Source: an uncultured Pedobacter sp.
Lineage (GTDB): Bacteria; Bacteroidota; Bacteroidia; Sphingobacteriales; Sphingobacteriaceae
Direction: 5' to 3'
Length of the DNA stretch: 16,960 nucleotides
Assembly: GCF_946479715.1 (NCBI RefSeq)
Contig: NZ_CAMLHF010000115.1
Span: 1-16,960, forward strand
Shown here: positions 7,073 through 14,426 of the stretch, in pieces
Numbering within the stretch: position 1 is the first letter of the stretch
Layout: every line of letters begins with the position of its first letter
The notes under the pieces: model-generated
The model's database searches: none
The model's input: only the letters and a program-made list of their open reading frames with translations
What the model was told of the DNA's origin: nothing
Translations under genes and position numbers: made by a program

Positions 7073-7297
7073 ATGGAACCGGATTTTAAAGATATTCTGC
7101 TTTTTAAAACAAACATTCAAACTGCTGATGACAAAATGCTCATCGCTAAAGTAATGGAAAAACATAAAATAGAACAATGGACAGTAGATCAACAAGATGT
7201 TGATTGTGTGCTGCGTATCGTATCTCCGATTTTGAAACTTGATGAGGTAATTCAACTGGTTTCAAAAAATGGATATCAGTGTGAAGAATTGACCTAA
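7073..7297 (+). CDS. Small HMA-like (ferredoxin-fold) protein lacking the metal-binding CxxC
   Basis: A 74-residue cytosolic protein. Its pattern of a beta strand (DILLFKTNI), a helix (DDKMLIAKVMEKH), two strands (IEQWTVDQQDVDCVLRIVS), a helix (LDEVIQLVSKNG) and a final strand (YQCEEL) resembles the beta-alpha-beta-beta-alpha-beta fold of heavy-metal-associated domains. The loop where those carry MxCxxC reads TNIQTADDK, so no metal site is expected there; the only two Cys are elsewhere. It is tightly packed between tetR (6 bp) and the MFS gene (11 bp), which implies co-transcription and possibly a partner or sensor role. The fold is judged by eye. Confidence 0.75.
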   Translation: MEPDFKDILLFKTNIQTADDKMLIAKVMEKHKIEQWTVDQQDVDCVLRIVSPILKLDEVIQLVSKNGYQCEELT

Positions 7298-7308
7298 TAA
7301 AAAAACTC

Positions 7309-8595
7309 ATGAAACAACCATCAACTAATATAATTTTACCGTTTAGCAACTATCAAAAGTTGGTAATAGCTCTGTTGGCTTTACTTCAATTTACAATAGT
7401 GCTCGATTTTATGGTTCTCGCGCCTTTGGGCGATTACTTAATGAAATCACTTTCAATTACTCCAAAAGGCTTTGGAGTTGTGGTATCTTCTTATGCATTT
7501 AGTGCAGGTGCATCAGGGATACTTGCTGCTGGTTTTGCAGACAAATTCGATCGTAAAAAAATACTATTGTTTTTCTACGCAGGATTTATTGTTGGTACGC
7601 TATGCTGTGCCTTAGCAACAACATATTGGATGTTGTTAGGTGCCAGAATAATAACAGGATTATTTGGAGGTGTTATTGGCGCCATTTCAATGACCATCAT
7701 GACCGATCTATTTGAGGTTAATCAACGTGGTAGGGTGATGGGCTTCGTGCAAATGGCATTTGCTGCCAGCCAGGTCCTGGGTATTCCAATTGGCCTTTAT
7801 TTTGCGAATTTATGGGGCTGGCATTCTTCCTTTTTAATGATAGTTGGTCTGGCAGTATTAATAGCTATAACCATTATAATTAAGGTTAAGCCTATTGATA
7901 AGCACCTTGCCCTTCAATCAGATAAAAGTGCTTTTTTGCATTTATGGCATGCAGTGTCGAATAAATCTTATCAAACAGGTTTTATCGCTACAGCCTTTTT
8001 AAGTGTCGGAGGTTTTATGCTTATGCCTTTTAGTAGTGCTTACCTGATTAATAACATAAATATAACTCCTCAGCAACTGCCTATGGTATTTATGTTTACC
8101 GGTATTGCATCAATTATAATAATGCCATTAATAGGGAAGTTAAGCGATAAGATTGATAAATTTATGTTGTTTGCCGCAGGTTCTGCCCTGGCAATAGTAA
8201 TGATCCTAATTTATACAAATCTGATACCTATACCACTATGGCAAGTTGTATTGGTCAATATGGTATTGTTCATGGGAATCATGAGCAGGATGATTCCTGC
8301 AACTACTCTTACAATGAGTATACCAGATATGAAAGATAGGGGTGCTTTTATGAGCGTGAACGCTTCGCTTCAACAAATGGCAGGTGGTATTGCTGCTTTG
8401 TGTGCAGGACTTATAGTTACGCAAAAAAGCAGTACAAGCCCGCTTGAAAATTATGGTATCTTAGGTATCGTTGTTTCAGTAATTATTGCTGTTTGCTGTA
8501 TTTTCGTTTACAGGGTAAGTGTTATGGTAAAAAAGAAACAGGCTGATGTGATTCAGGATATCCCGAAAGAAGAACTTCAATTGTCAGAAGTCTAG
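7309..8595 (+). CDS. MFS transporter, DHA1-type drug/H+ antiporter-like
   Basis: A 428-residue inner-membrane protein with about 12 hydrophobic segments. It has the major facilitator motif A loop GFADKFDRKK (75-84) between TM2 and TM3, the motif B region LLGARIITGLFGGVIG (R113), and LDFMVLAPLG in TM1, typical of proton-coupled drug exporters. The C-terminal tail is short and charged. It is third in the tetR operon, so expression is probably induced when the TetR ligand is present. Substrate cannot be deduced; drugs, sugars or metabolites are all possible. Its last 12 bases overlap the end of the convergent DUF62 gene. Confidence 0.92.
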   Translation: MKQPSTNIILPFSNYQKLVIALLALLQFTIVLDFMVLAPLGDYLMKSLSITPKGFGVVVSSYAFSAGASGILAAGFADKFDRKKILLFFYAGFIVGTLCCALATTYWMLLGARIITGLFGGVIGAISMTIMTDLFEVNQRGRVMGFVQMAFAASQVLGIPIGLYFANLWGWHSSFLMIVGLAVLIAITIIIKVKPIDKHLALQSDKSAFLHLWHAVSNKSYQTGFIATAFLSVGGFMLMPFSSAYLINNINITPQQLPMVFMFTGIASIIIMPLIGKLSDKIDKFMLFAAGSALAIVMILIYTNLIPIPLWQVVLVNMVLFMGIMSRMIPATTLTMSIPDMKDRGAFMSVNASLQQMAGGIAALCAGLIVTQKSSTSPLENYGILGIVVSVIIAVCCIFVYRVSVMVKKKQADVIQDIPKEELQLSEV

Positions 8596-9495
8596 CTTAG
8601 TTACTTCTACATTCCAGTCGCTTCCACTTTGTATGTTGTGTACTGTGGCAAAACTGTCTTGGTTTAATGCAAATGAAAGTTGTAGTAAACTATTGAGGTA
8701 ACATAAAGGTTTGCCTTTTGGTACATTGCCAAAAGTCTCGCTATATGGTGCCTCAGTTTCATACACTTTTTTGTCGTTATGGAAAATTGAAATTTTTAAG
8801 TGGTCACCGTATTTTAAATTGAACTTTTTTACAAGTTCAGCATCAATATTGGTCCATATATTGCCGTATTGCACATCTAATATTGGAATGTTGCCCTTAA
8901 GCGTTTTGCCAATGATAGTTGCTTTTTGATAAGGAATGCTTACAACTTCTTTGGGCAATATTTTTCCAACTTCATTAAAAGAGATCACACCTGATGCCAA
9001 TCGGGCTGCGGTATATGCGTATACATCTCTTCCATGAAAGGTGTAAGATTTGCCTGAATCTTTTCGTCTGTTAACCGCTTCATCAATTTCCCGTACCTCC
9101 TCAATCCCTAGTTGCTCTGCGGTTAATGTTAAAGTTCCATTATCAGGGGTAACTATAAACTGGCCTGTATTGGTTTTTAATACTACAGATCTCCTTTCAG
9201 TACCAACTCCGGGGTCTACAACAGAAACGAAAACTGTTCCTTTGGGATAGTACGGCACAGTTTGCATGAGCCGATAAGAAGCTTCCCAAATATTATAAGC
9301 AGGAATTTCATGCGTAAGGTCGTAAAGTTTAAGTTCTGTAGATACTCCCATTGCAACTCCTTTCATAGCTGAAACGGCACCATCCTTTAAACCAAAATCT
9401 GATTGAAATACAACAATTTTGTTTTGAGACAAACCTGCACTTGAGATCATAAACATCAAGATAGAGGCGATTAAACGCAATTGATTTATGGTCAT
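8584..9495 (-). CDS. Exported S-adenosyl-L-methionine hydroxide adenosyltransferase (DUF62 family)
   Basis: A 303-residue protein of the DUF62 / SAM hydroxide adenosyltransferase family, relatives of fluorinase and chlorinase that split SAM into adenosine and L-methionine using water. Seen motifs are FQSDFGLKDGAV (30-41), YDLTHEIPAYNIWEASYRL (58-76), VVDPGVGTERRSV with D94 and R101, VTPDNGTLT (115-123) and FHGRDVYAYTAARLASG with H154. D94, R101 and H154 match the family's Asp-Arg-His triad for water activation. Unusually, it begins with a cleavable-looking signal peptide (residues 1-23, SSAGLSQ), placing it in the periplasm. The ATG at 9495 is preferred over the upstream TTG at 9507. It is divergent from the barrel gene and convergent with the MFS gene. 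Confidence 0.9.
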   Translation of the reverse strand: MTINQLRLIASILMFMISSAGLSQNKIVVFQSDFGLKDGAVSAMKGVAMGVSTELKLYDLTHEIPAYNIWEASYRLMQTVPYYPKGTVFVSVVDPGVGTERRSVVLKTNTGQFIVTPDNGTLTLTAEQLGIEEVREIDEAVNRRKDSGKSYTFHGRDVYAYTAARLASGVISFNEVGKILPKEVVSIPYQKATIIGKTLKGNIPILDVQYGNIWTNIDAELVKKFNLKYGDHLKISIFHNDKKVYETEAPYSETFGNVPKGKPLCYLNSLLQLSFALNQDSFATVHNIQSGSDWNVEVTKLDF

Positions 9496-9577
9496 GGGGC
9501 TTAACAATTAAATTTTACAAACTAACATTTATTAAGTTTTAAAATAAGACTATTTTATCTAATATTTGCCTGTGTTA

Positions 9578-9607
9578 TTGAAGCAAGAATATTAGACCAT
9601 ACTATTG
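9578..9607 (+). promoter_or_regulatory. Candidate Bacteroidota promoter for the barrel gene
   Basis: TTG at 9578-9580, then 19 bp, then TACTATTG at 9600-9607, one mismatch from TAnnTTTG. This would start transcription near 9614 and give a leader of about 38 nt to the ATG at 9652. It supports that start over the GTG at 9619. Pattern match only. Confidence 0.42.
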
Positions 9608-9651
9608 ATAATAACACGGTGAATCAAACCTTAAAAGCACATCCTAAATAT

Positions 9652-10671
9652 ATGAGAATTAAAATTCTGTTAACTATTATTCTATTGTCCTCTGCTGTAA
9701 CAAAAATTTATTCTCAGGAAATCGAAGGTAACCTCAATATTCACACTTTTGCAGACAATAGGGAGTATGCCAGATCAAATCGATTTTCTCAAACTATATT
9801 TGGATTAAGATTTTCTCCTGAACTGGGATTATTACTTGATAGTACCCACCGCATCAGAGTTGGGTTTAATGCATTGCATGAATTTGGTTCGCCTAAATTT
9901 ACCAATAAAATAGATCCTGTTGTTTATTATCAGTTTACTCAACAAAACTGGAATTTTTATATGGGAATGTTTCCAAGACGAGATTTGCTTTCTGATTTTC
10001 CAAGAGCTGTTTTAAATGATACGCTAAGTTATTACCGACCAAATGTGGAAGGTATGTTGCTTAAATATGAAAATGAAAACTGGAAGCAGTTATTGTTTAT
10101 TGATTGGACGAGTCGCCAGACGGCAACCGATAGAGAGAATTTTATATTCGGATTATCAGGTCGTTATAAAAAAGACATGTTCTTTGTTTCTCATTATGCG
10201 ATGATGCTGCATAACGCAGGCCCTGCGATAGATATTCCGGGAGACCATATCGAAGATAATGGAGCACTCGCAGTTAAAGTGGGTTTAGATCTTAGTGGTA
10301 GAACATTTTTAGATTCATTAACTTTTAATACAGGTGGCTTAATGTCGTTTGAGCGTGAGCGTAGTGTTGGAGGCTGGAAAACGCCAAAAGGATTGTTATT
10401 GGAAATGGCTGCTGAGTACCACAGATTTGGTGTTACCAATTCATTTTATAAAGGCGACGGGCATCACATAATGGATGGAGATCAATTCTATACAGCTAAA
10501 ACATATAATAGATTGGATCTGAACTGGCGGCCAAAAATATATAAAGGAATTGAAGGCAAGTTTACTTTGTCCTTTCATTTCCTTGATGGTGTAATTGATA
10601 GCCAACAAGCTTTTGCTATTCGATATAACATCTTCGGAAGCAAGTCTTTGAGGAAAAGCTCCTCAAACTAA
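9652..10671 (+). CDS. Predicted outer-membrane beta-barrel protein, unknown function
   Basis: A 339-residue protein with a signal peptide (about 1-20, TKIYSQ) followed by many short alternating amphipathic strands rich in aromatic residues, such as IFGLRFSPELGLLL, HRIRVGFNALHEFG, WNFYMGMFPRR, KDMFFVSHYAMMLH, LLLEMAAEYHRFGV and LTLSFHFLDGV-type segments. This is the look of a 12-16-stranded outer-membrane barrel or porin. I do not recognise a named family. The ATG at 9652 gives a clean signal peptide and fits the upstream promoter; a GTG at 9619 would add 11 residues. It is divergent from the exported DUF62 gene and upstream of the flavoprotein and MetNIQ genes. A role as a pore for the same substrate is possible but unproven. 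Confidence 0.72.
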   Translation: MRIKILLTIILLSSAVTKIYSQEIEGNLNIHTFADNREYARSNRFSQTIFGLRFSPELGLLLDSTHRIRVGFNALHEFGSPKFTNKIDPVVYYQFTQQNWNFYMGMFPRRDLLSDFPRAVLNDTLSYYRPNVEGMLLKYENENWKQLLFIDWTSRQTATDRENFIFGLSGRYKKDMFFVSHYAMMLHNAGPAIDIPGDHIEDNGALAVKVGLDLSGRTFLDSLTFNTGGLMSFERERSVGGWKTPKGLLLEMAAEYHRFGVTNSFYKGDGHHIMDGDQFYTAKTYNRLDLNWRPKIYKGIEGKFTLSFHFLDGVIDSQQAFAIRYNIFGSKSLRKSSSN

Positions 10672-10713
10672 TATCCGCTTACAAAAAATGAGATTCCGTT
10701 AACAGAGTTTATT

Positions 10714-10753
10714 TGCAACTATGTTGCATTGTCGATTATTGTATTTAGTTTTG
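10714..10753 (+). promoter_or_regulatory. Strong Bacteroidota promoter with dyad over the -33 box
   Basis: TTG at 10724-10726, a 19-bp spacer and TAGTTTTG at 10746-10753 match the TTG/TAnnTTTG promoter exactly. The dyad TGCAAC-TAT-GTTGCA (10714-10728) covers the -33 element, a place where a regulator would block or recruit RNA polymerase. The -7 box is 43 bp before the ATG of the flavoprotein gene. Confidence 0.6.
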
Positions 10754-10796
10754 TTGCTATAAAAGCAATACAGTTTTTATACATAAATAAACAAAG

Positions 10797-11705
10797 ATGG
10801 AAGACTCTAAAAGATTTGATGTAATCATAATCGGGGGTAGTTATGCCGGACTTTCAGCGGCTATGACACTCGGACGTTCTCTAAAAAAAGTTTTAATTAC
10901 AGACAGTGGAAAACCTTGCAACAGGCAAACACCTCATTCACATAATTTCATTACTCAAGATGGACTGCCCCCTAAACAAATAGCTGATGCTGCGAAAGAT
11001 CAGGTTTTAAAGTATAACACAGTTATTTTTCATGAAGATATTGCAATTGGAGCAGTAAAAGCAGAAAATGATTTTATAATAAGTACACAAAGCGGAGAAT
11101 CATTTGCTGCAACTAAATTGCTCTTTGCTACCGGTATTAGTGATCAGATGCTTGATATTACAGGGTTTGCAGAATGTTGGGGTATTTCTGTTTTGCATTG
11201 TCCGTATTGTCATGGCTATGAAGTAAAACATAAGCCGATTGGTGTTATTGCGAATGGTGAATTAGGCTTTGAATTCTCCAGACTAATTCATAATTGGAGT
11301 AAAAACCTGGTTTTGCTTACAAATGGACAATCTACCCTGACACAGGAGCAAACAAAAAGAATTAAACAACACAACATTGGAATTATAGAAAAAGAGATTA
11401 CCGAAATTGAACACAATCAGGGCTATATTACAAATGTTGTTTTTAAAGATGGAAGTAAACAAAAGCTTTCAGCAGTTTTTGCCAAAATAGGATTTAAACA
11501 ACATTCAACATTACCTGAGGAGCTAGGATGTAGCATCAACGAACAAGGTTTTATAGTTGTGGATGATTTTCAGAGAACAACAATCCCCGGAATTTATGCA
11601 GCAGGAGATAATACTACTATGTTTCGTGCAGTGTCCGCTGCAACGGCGGCAGGTACAAAAGCAGGAGCGATGATCAATAAAGAACTTATAGAAGAAGTCT
11701 ATTAA
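10797..11705 (+). CDS. Thioredoxin-reductase-like FAD/NAD(P)-dependent oxidoreductase with CPYC redox pair
   Basis: A 302-residue, cytosolic flavoprotein with the layout of low-molecular-weight thioredoxin reductases: FAD motif VIIIGGSYAGLSAA (9-22), a redox-active dithiol C135-P-Y-C138-H in VLHCPYCHGYE, a middle NAD(P) region starting GVIANGELG, and the closing FAD motif GIYAAGDNTT (D271). True thioredoxin reductase normally has CAxC and a GxGxxA NADP motif. The HCPYCHGYE motif and the altered nucleotide motif place it closer to the TrxB-like 'NAD(P)/FAD-dependent oxidoreductase' group that includes dithiol oxidases such as GliT. Electron partner and substrate are unknown. It has its own promoter, and metN starts 86 bp downstream. 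Confidence 0.85.
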   Translation: MEDSKRFDVIIIGGSYAGLSAAMTLGRSLKKVLITDSGKPCNRQTPHSHNFITQDGLPPKQIADAAKDQVLKYNTVIFHEDIAIGAVKAENDFIISTQSGESFAATKLLFATGISDQMLDITGFAECWGISVLHCPYCHGYEVKHKPIGVIANGELGFEFSRLIHNWSKNLVLLTNGQSTLTQEQTKRIKQHNIGIIEKEITEIEHNQGYITNVVFKDGSKQKLSAVFAKIGFKQHSTLPEELGCSINEQGFIVVDDFQRTTIPGIYAAGDNTTMFRAVSAATAAGTKAGAMINKELIEEVY

Positions 11706-11731
11706 TATACTAGACTATTAATGATTATTCT

Positions 11732-11783
11732 TACTTTTGCAGCGAACTTAGTTTTATACACATAACTAAGTTCGAAACTGCAA
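11732..11783 (+). promoter_or_regulatory. metNIQ promoter/leader with long dyad (operator or RNA hairpin)
   Basis: TACTTTTG at 11732-11739 is a perfect -7 box, with no TTG at the expected -33 distance. It is followed by arms CGAACTTAGTT (11743-11753) and AACTAAGTTCG (11764-11774), exact reverse complements 10 nt apart. The structure continues outward with TTGCAG (11737-11742) pairing with CTGCAA (11778-11783) across a three-A bulge. It fills most of the 86-bp gap before metN and ends 8 bp before the ATG. I do not recognise it as a known SAM riboswitch class; it may be a repressor operator or a small hairpin leader. Confidence 0.65.
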
Positions 11784-11791
11784 TAAGTTTA

Positions 11792-12823
11792 ATGATTGAA
11801 TTAAAAAACATAACTAAAAAGTTTCATCAGAAAAACAGGGAAATCATTGCCCTGTCAAAGGTGTCACTAAAAGTTCCTAAGGGAAAGATATTTGGTGTAA
11901 TTGGTGCTTCAGGAGCTGGTAAGAGTACATTAATCCGTTGCGTTAATTTATTGGAAAGGCCAACTTCAGGCGAAGTAATTGTTGATGGACAAAATCTGAT
12001 GGACTTATCGGCAGCAGACCTGGCTAAAGAAAGAAGGCAGATCGGAATGATCTTTCAACATTTTAATCTTTTGTCTTCCAGAACGGTTTCTGAAAACATC
12101 GCTTTTCCTTTGGAACTGGATAACTTGCCTAAACAAGAGATCAATGCTAGGGTTGCTGAACTGCTCGCACTAGTTGGACTCGAAGAAAAGCATAATGATT
12201 ATCCTGCAAATTTGTCTGGCGGACAAAAGCAGCGCGTAGCCATTGCCCGTACTTTGGCCAGTAACCCTAAAGTGCTTTTGTGCGATGAAGCTACCAGCGC
12301 ACTTGATCCAGCCACAACAAAGTCGATCCTTAACCTATTAAAAGATATTAACAAGCGTCTGAATATTACCATTTTACTAATTACCCATGAAATGGATGTT
12401 GTAAAGAACATCTGTGATCAGGTTGCTGTAATTAGTGGAGGAAAGCTTATTGAACAAGGGTCTGTCAGTGAGATTTTTGCACATCCTCAAATGGATGTTA
12501 CCAAGGAATTTATTGCCTCTTCTTTAAAAATCAATATCCCGGTAGAATATTTGGAAAGGTTAAGTAGTAAGAAAGAAACAGATAAAAAGCCGCTGTTGAA
12601 ATTGGAATTTACAGGGCAATCTGCAGATGACCCTGTCTTGTCTGAAGTAAGTCGCTTATTTCAGCTAGACAATAATATTATTTATGCGCAAATTGAATAT
12701 GCCGGTGGGGTTAAATTTGGTGCAATGGTAATTGAGGTTTCAGGTACTGAAGAGAACCACCAAAAGGCAATAGAATTTTATAGCAAAAAACAGATAAGAG
12801 TGGAGGTATTGGGATATGTCTGA
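11792..12823 (+). CDS. metN: Methionine ABC importer ATP-binding protein MetN
   Basis: A 343-residue ATPase driving D/L-methionine uptake with MetI and MetQ. It has Walker A GASGAGKS (38-45), Q-loop Q89 in [12 protein letters not shown], signature LSGGQKQR (141-148), Walker [12 protein letters not shown] (D165, E166) and H-loop H199. The C-terminal part (about 265-341) is the NIL-type regulatory domain ([24 protein letters not shown]...[13 protein letters not shown]), which in E. coli MetN binds methionine and causes transinhibition. The presence of this domain separates MetN from general amino-acid ATPases. The gene overlaps metI by 8 bases and follows the structured leader, which probably controls the whole metNIQ unit. 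Confidence 0.96.
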   Translation: MIELKNITKKFHQKNREIIALSKVSLKVPKGKIFGVIGASGAGKSTLIRCVNLLERPTSGEVIVDGQNLMDLSAADLAKERRQIGMIFQHFNLLSSRTVSENIAFPLELDNLPKQEINARVAELLALVGLEEKHNDYPANLSGGQKQRVAIARTLASNPKVLLCDEATSALDPATTKSILNLLKDINKRLNITILLITHEMDVVKNICDQVAVISGGKLIEQGSVSEIFAHPQMDVTKEFIASSLKINIPVEYLERLSSKKETDKKPLLKLEFTGQSADDPVLSEVSRLFQLDNNIIYAQIEYAGGVKFGAMVIEVSGTEENHQKAIEFYSKKQIRVEVLGYV

Positions 12824-13472
12824 GTCAATGATTTTACTCCTTTTTAAAGGAGCCTGGGAAACAATTATCATGACCTTTGTATCCGGTTTTTTTGGATTCG
12901 TTATTGGATTGCCAACTGGCGTAATGTTGTTTATGACCCGCAAAGGACAGGTGTTAGAGAACAGGGGACTTAATAATACAGTGTCAGTTATTGTTAACAT
13001 CTTCAGATCTATTCCTTTCATTATACTGATTGTGTGGATGATACCCTTTACAAGAATGCTTGTTGGTACCTCTATTGGCGTAGAAGCTGCATTGGTTCCC
13101 TTAAGCATTGGTGCGGCGCCATTTATTGCCCGCATGGTAGAAAATAGCCTGATCGAGGTTCCTCATGGTTTGGTAGAAGCAGCAAGGGCAATGGGGGCAA
13201 CACCATTTCAAATTGTTTACAAGGTATTGCTTCCGGAGGCACTTCCATCTTTAATCAATACCGCTTCAATTACTTTAATCACTCTTGTTGGTTATTCCGC
13301 AATGGGAGGAGCTGTAGGAGCAGGCGGACTGGGCCAAATAGGGTATCAGTATGGATATGTAGGATACGATGTAACCGTAATGAATACGGTATTGGTTTCA
13401 CTTGTAGCCCTGGTATTCTTTATACAGTTTACTGGCGATTTTATAGCCAAAAAAGTAGATCATAGAAAATAA
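12816..13472 (+). CDS. metI: Methionine ABC importer permease MetI
   Basis: A 218-residue inner-membrane permease with about five hydrophobic segments and the ABC permease EAA loop [20 protein letters not shown], which docks to Met[27 protein letters not shown] and [23 protein letters not shown] are typical MetI sequences. It starts inside the end of metN (ATG 12816), preceded by GGAGG at 12802-12806, one of the few Shine-Dalgarno-like sites in the window, consistent with translational coupling. Confidence 0.96.
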   Translation: MSESMILLLFKGAWETIIMTFVSGFFGFVIGLPTGVMLFMTRKGQVLENRGLNNTVSVIVNIFRSIPFIILIVWMIPFTRMLVGTSIGVEAALVPLSIGAAPFIARMVENSLIEVPHGLVEAARAMGATPFQIVYKVLLPEALPSLINTASITLITLVGYSAMGGAVGAGGLGQIGYQYGYVGYDVTVMNTVLVSLVALVFFIQFTGDFIAKKVDHRK

Positions 13473-13488
13473 CTTATTAAAAATACTT

Positions 13489-14307
13489 ATGAAAATAGAA
13501 ATTAAAGCACTTGCAATACTCACAATTATAGCTTCTGTTGGCTTATTTGGCTGTGGAGGCAATTCGAAAAAGAATACACCCAATCACATTAAAGTTGGAG
13601 TTGAATCGGGCCCGGAGTTTACCATAGCTCAGGTTGCTCAAAAGGTAGCTAAAGAAAAATACGGATTAGACGTAGAACTGGTACAATTTAATGATTATGT
13701 GATGCCCAACGAAGCGCTTCATCAGGGAGATATTGATGCAAATGCATTCCAAAATAAACCTTATTTAGATGTTCAGGCTAAGCAGCGTGGTTATAATTTT
13801 GCAATTGTTGGTAATACATTTGTTTATCCGCTAGCCGGCTATTCGAAAAAGATTAAAAAAGTTGAAGAGCTTAAAGACGGTAGCACTATTATTATACCCA
13901 ATGATCCTACCAACGGAGGGAGGGCATTGTTATTATTGCAAAAGGCTAACTTATTAAAGCTAAAAGATGGAGTTGGCTTATTACCTACAGTAAATGATAT
14001 TGTAGGAAACCCAAAACAACTTAAAATAGTTCAGCTTGAAGCTCCTCAGTTGCCAAGGGCGTTAGATGATCAGAATGTAACTGTAGCTATCATTAATAAT
14101 ACTTTTGCTACGCCTGTCGGTTTAGTTGCAGAGCGTGACGGAATCTTTGTAGAAGATAAAAAGTCTCCTTACGTAAATATTATTGTTACAAGGGCAGGAG
14201 ATCAGGACAGAGCAGAAATCAAAAACTTTGTAAAGGCATATCAATCTGCAGAAGTAGCACAGGCAGCCGAAATAGAATTTAAAGGCGGTGCAATTAAAGG
14301 ATGGTAA
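13489..14307 (+). CDS. metQ: Methionine-binding lipoprotein MetQ (NlpA family)
   Basis: A 272-residue solute-binding lipoprotein. The signal ends in lipobox LFGC (Cys22), giving a periplasmic, inner-membrane-anchored receptor. NlpA-family features are HIKVGVESGPEFTIAQVAQKVAKEKYGLDVELVQFNDYVMPNEALHQGDIDANAFQNKPYLD, and TIIIPNDPTNGGRALLLLQKANLLKLKDG, with INNTFATPVGL near the ligand cleft. It follows metI by 16 bp. Family members also bind methionine derivatives, so substrate breadth is not certain. It would capture methionine made in the periplasm by the nearby exported DUF62 enzyme, if that enzyme works there (inference). Confidence 0.95.
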   Translation: MKIEIKALAILTIIASVGLFGCGGNSKKNTPNHIKVGVESGPEFTIAQVAQKVAKEKYGLDVELVQFNDYVMPNEALHQGDIDANAFQNKPYLDVQAKQRGYNFAIVGNTFVYPLAGYSKKIKKVEELKDGSTIIIPNDPTNGGRALLLLQKANLLKLKDGVGLLPTVNDIVGNPKQLKIVQLEAPQLPRALDDQNVTVAIINNTFATPVGLVAERDGIFVEDKKSPYVNIIVTRAGDQDRAEIKNFVKAYQSAEVAQAAEIEFKGGAIKGW

Positions 14308-14426
14308 TGTAGATTAATGCCAAAAAGTGCAAAGAAAAGCCATTTAATAGCAATGATATTTTAGGGGCAGCGCGTAACTTCGCTTTAAACCAGATTAAAT
14401 TTCACTGTATTAAGGAGTAGCTTTTT

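Noticed and set aside
9519..9539. Weak AAACT/AGTTT inverted repeat upstream of DUF62 as a copy of the metN dyad
   Set aside because: Arms are only 5 bp with 11-nt spacing and do not match the metN arms well enough; AT-rich DNA yields such pairs by chance.
10647..10667. 8-bp hairpin (TTTGAGGA / TCCTCAAA) at the end of the barrel gene as a terminator
   Set aside because: It lies within the final codons and no T-run follows, so termination is not supported.
11706..11791. SAM riboswitch upstream of metN
   Set aside because: Only 86 bp is available and it is taken up by one simple hairpin/dyad; none of the multi-helix SAM riboswitch features was recognised.
12740..13135. 131-codon minus-strand frame across metN/metI
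   Set aside because: It is antisense to two well-supported genes and shows no recognisable protein features.
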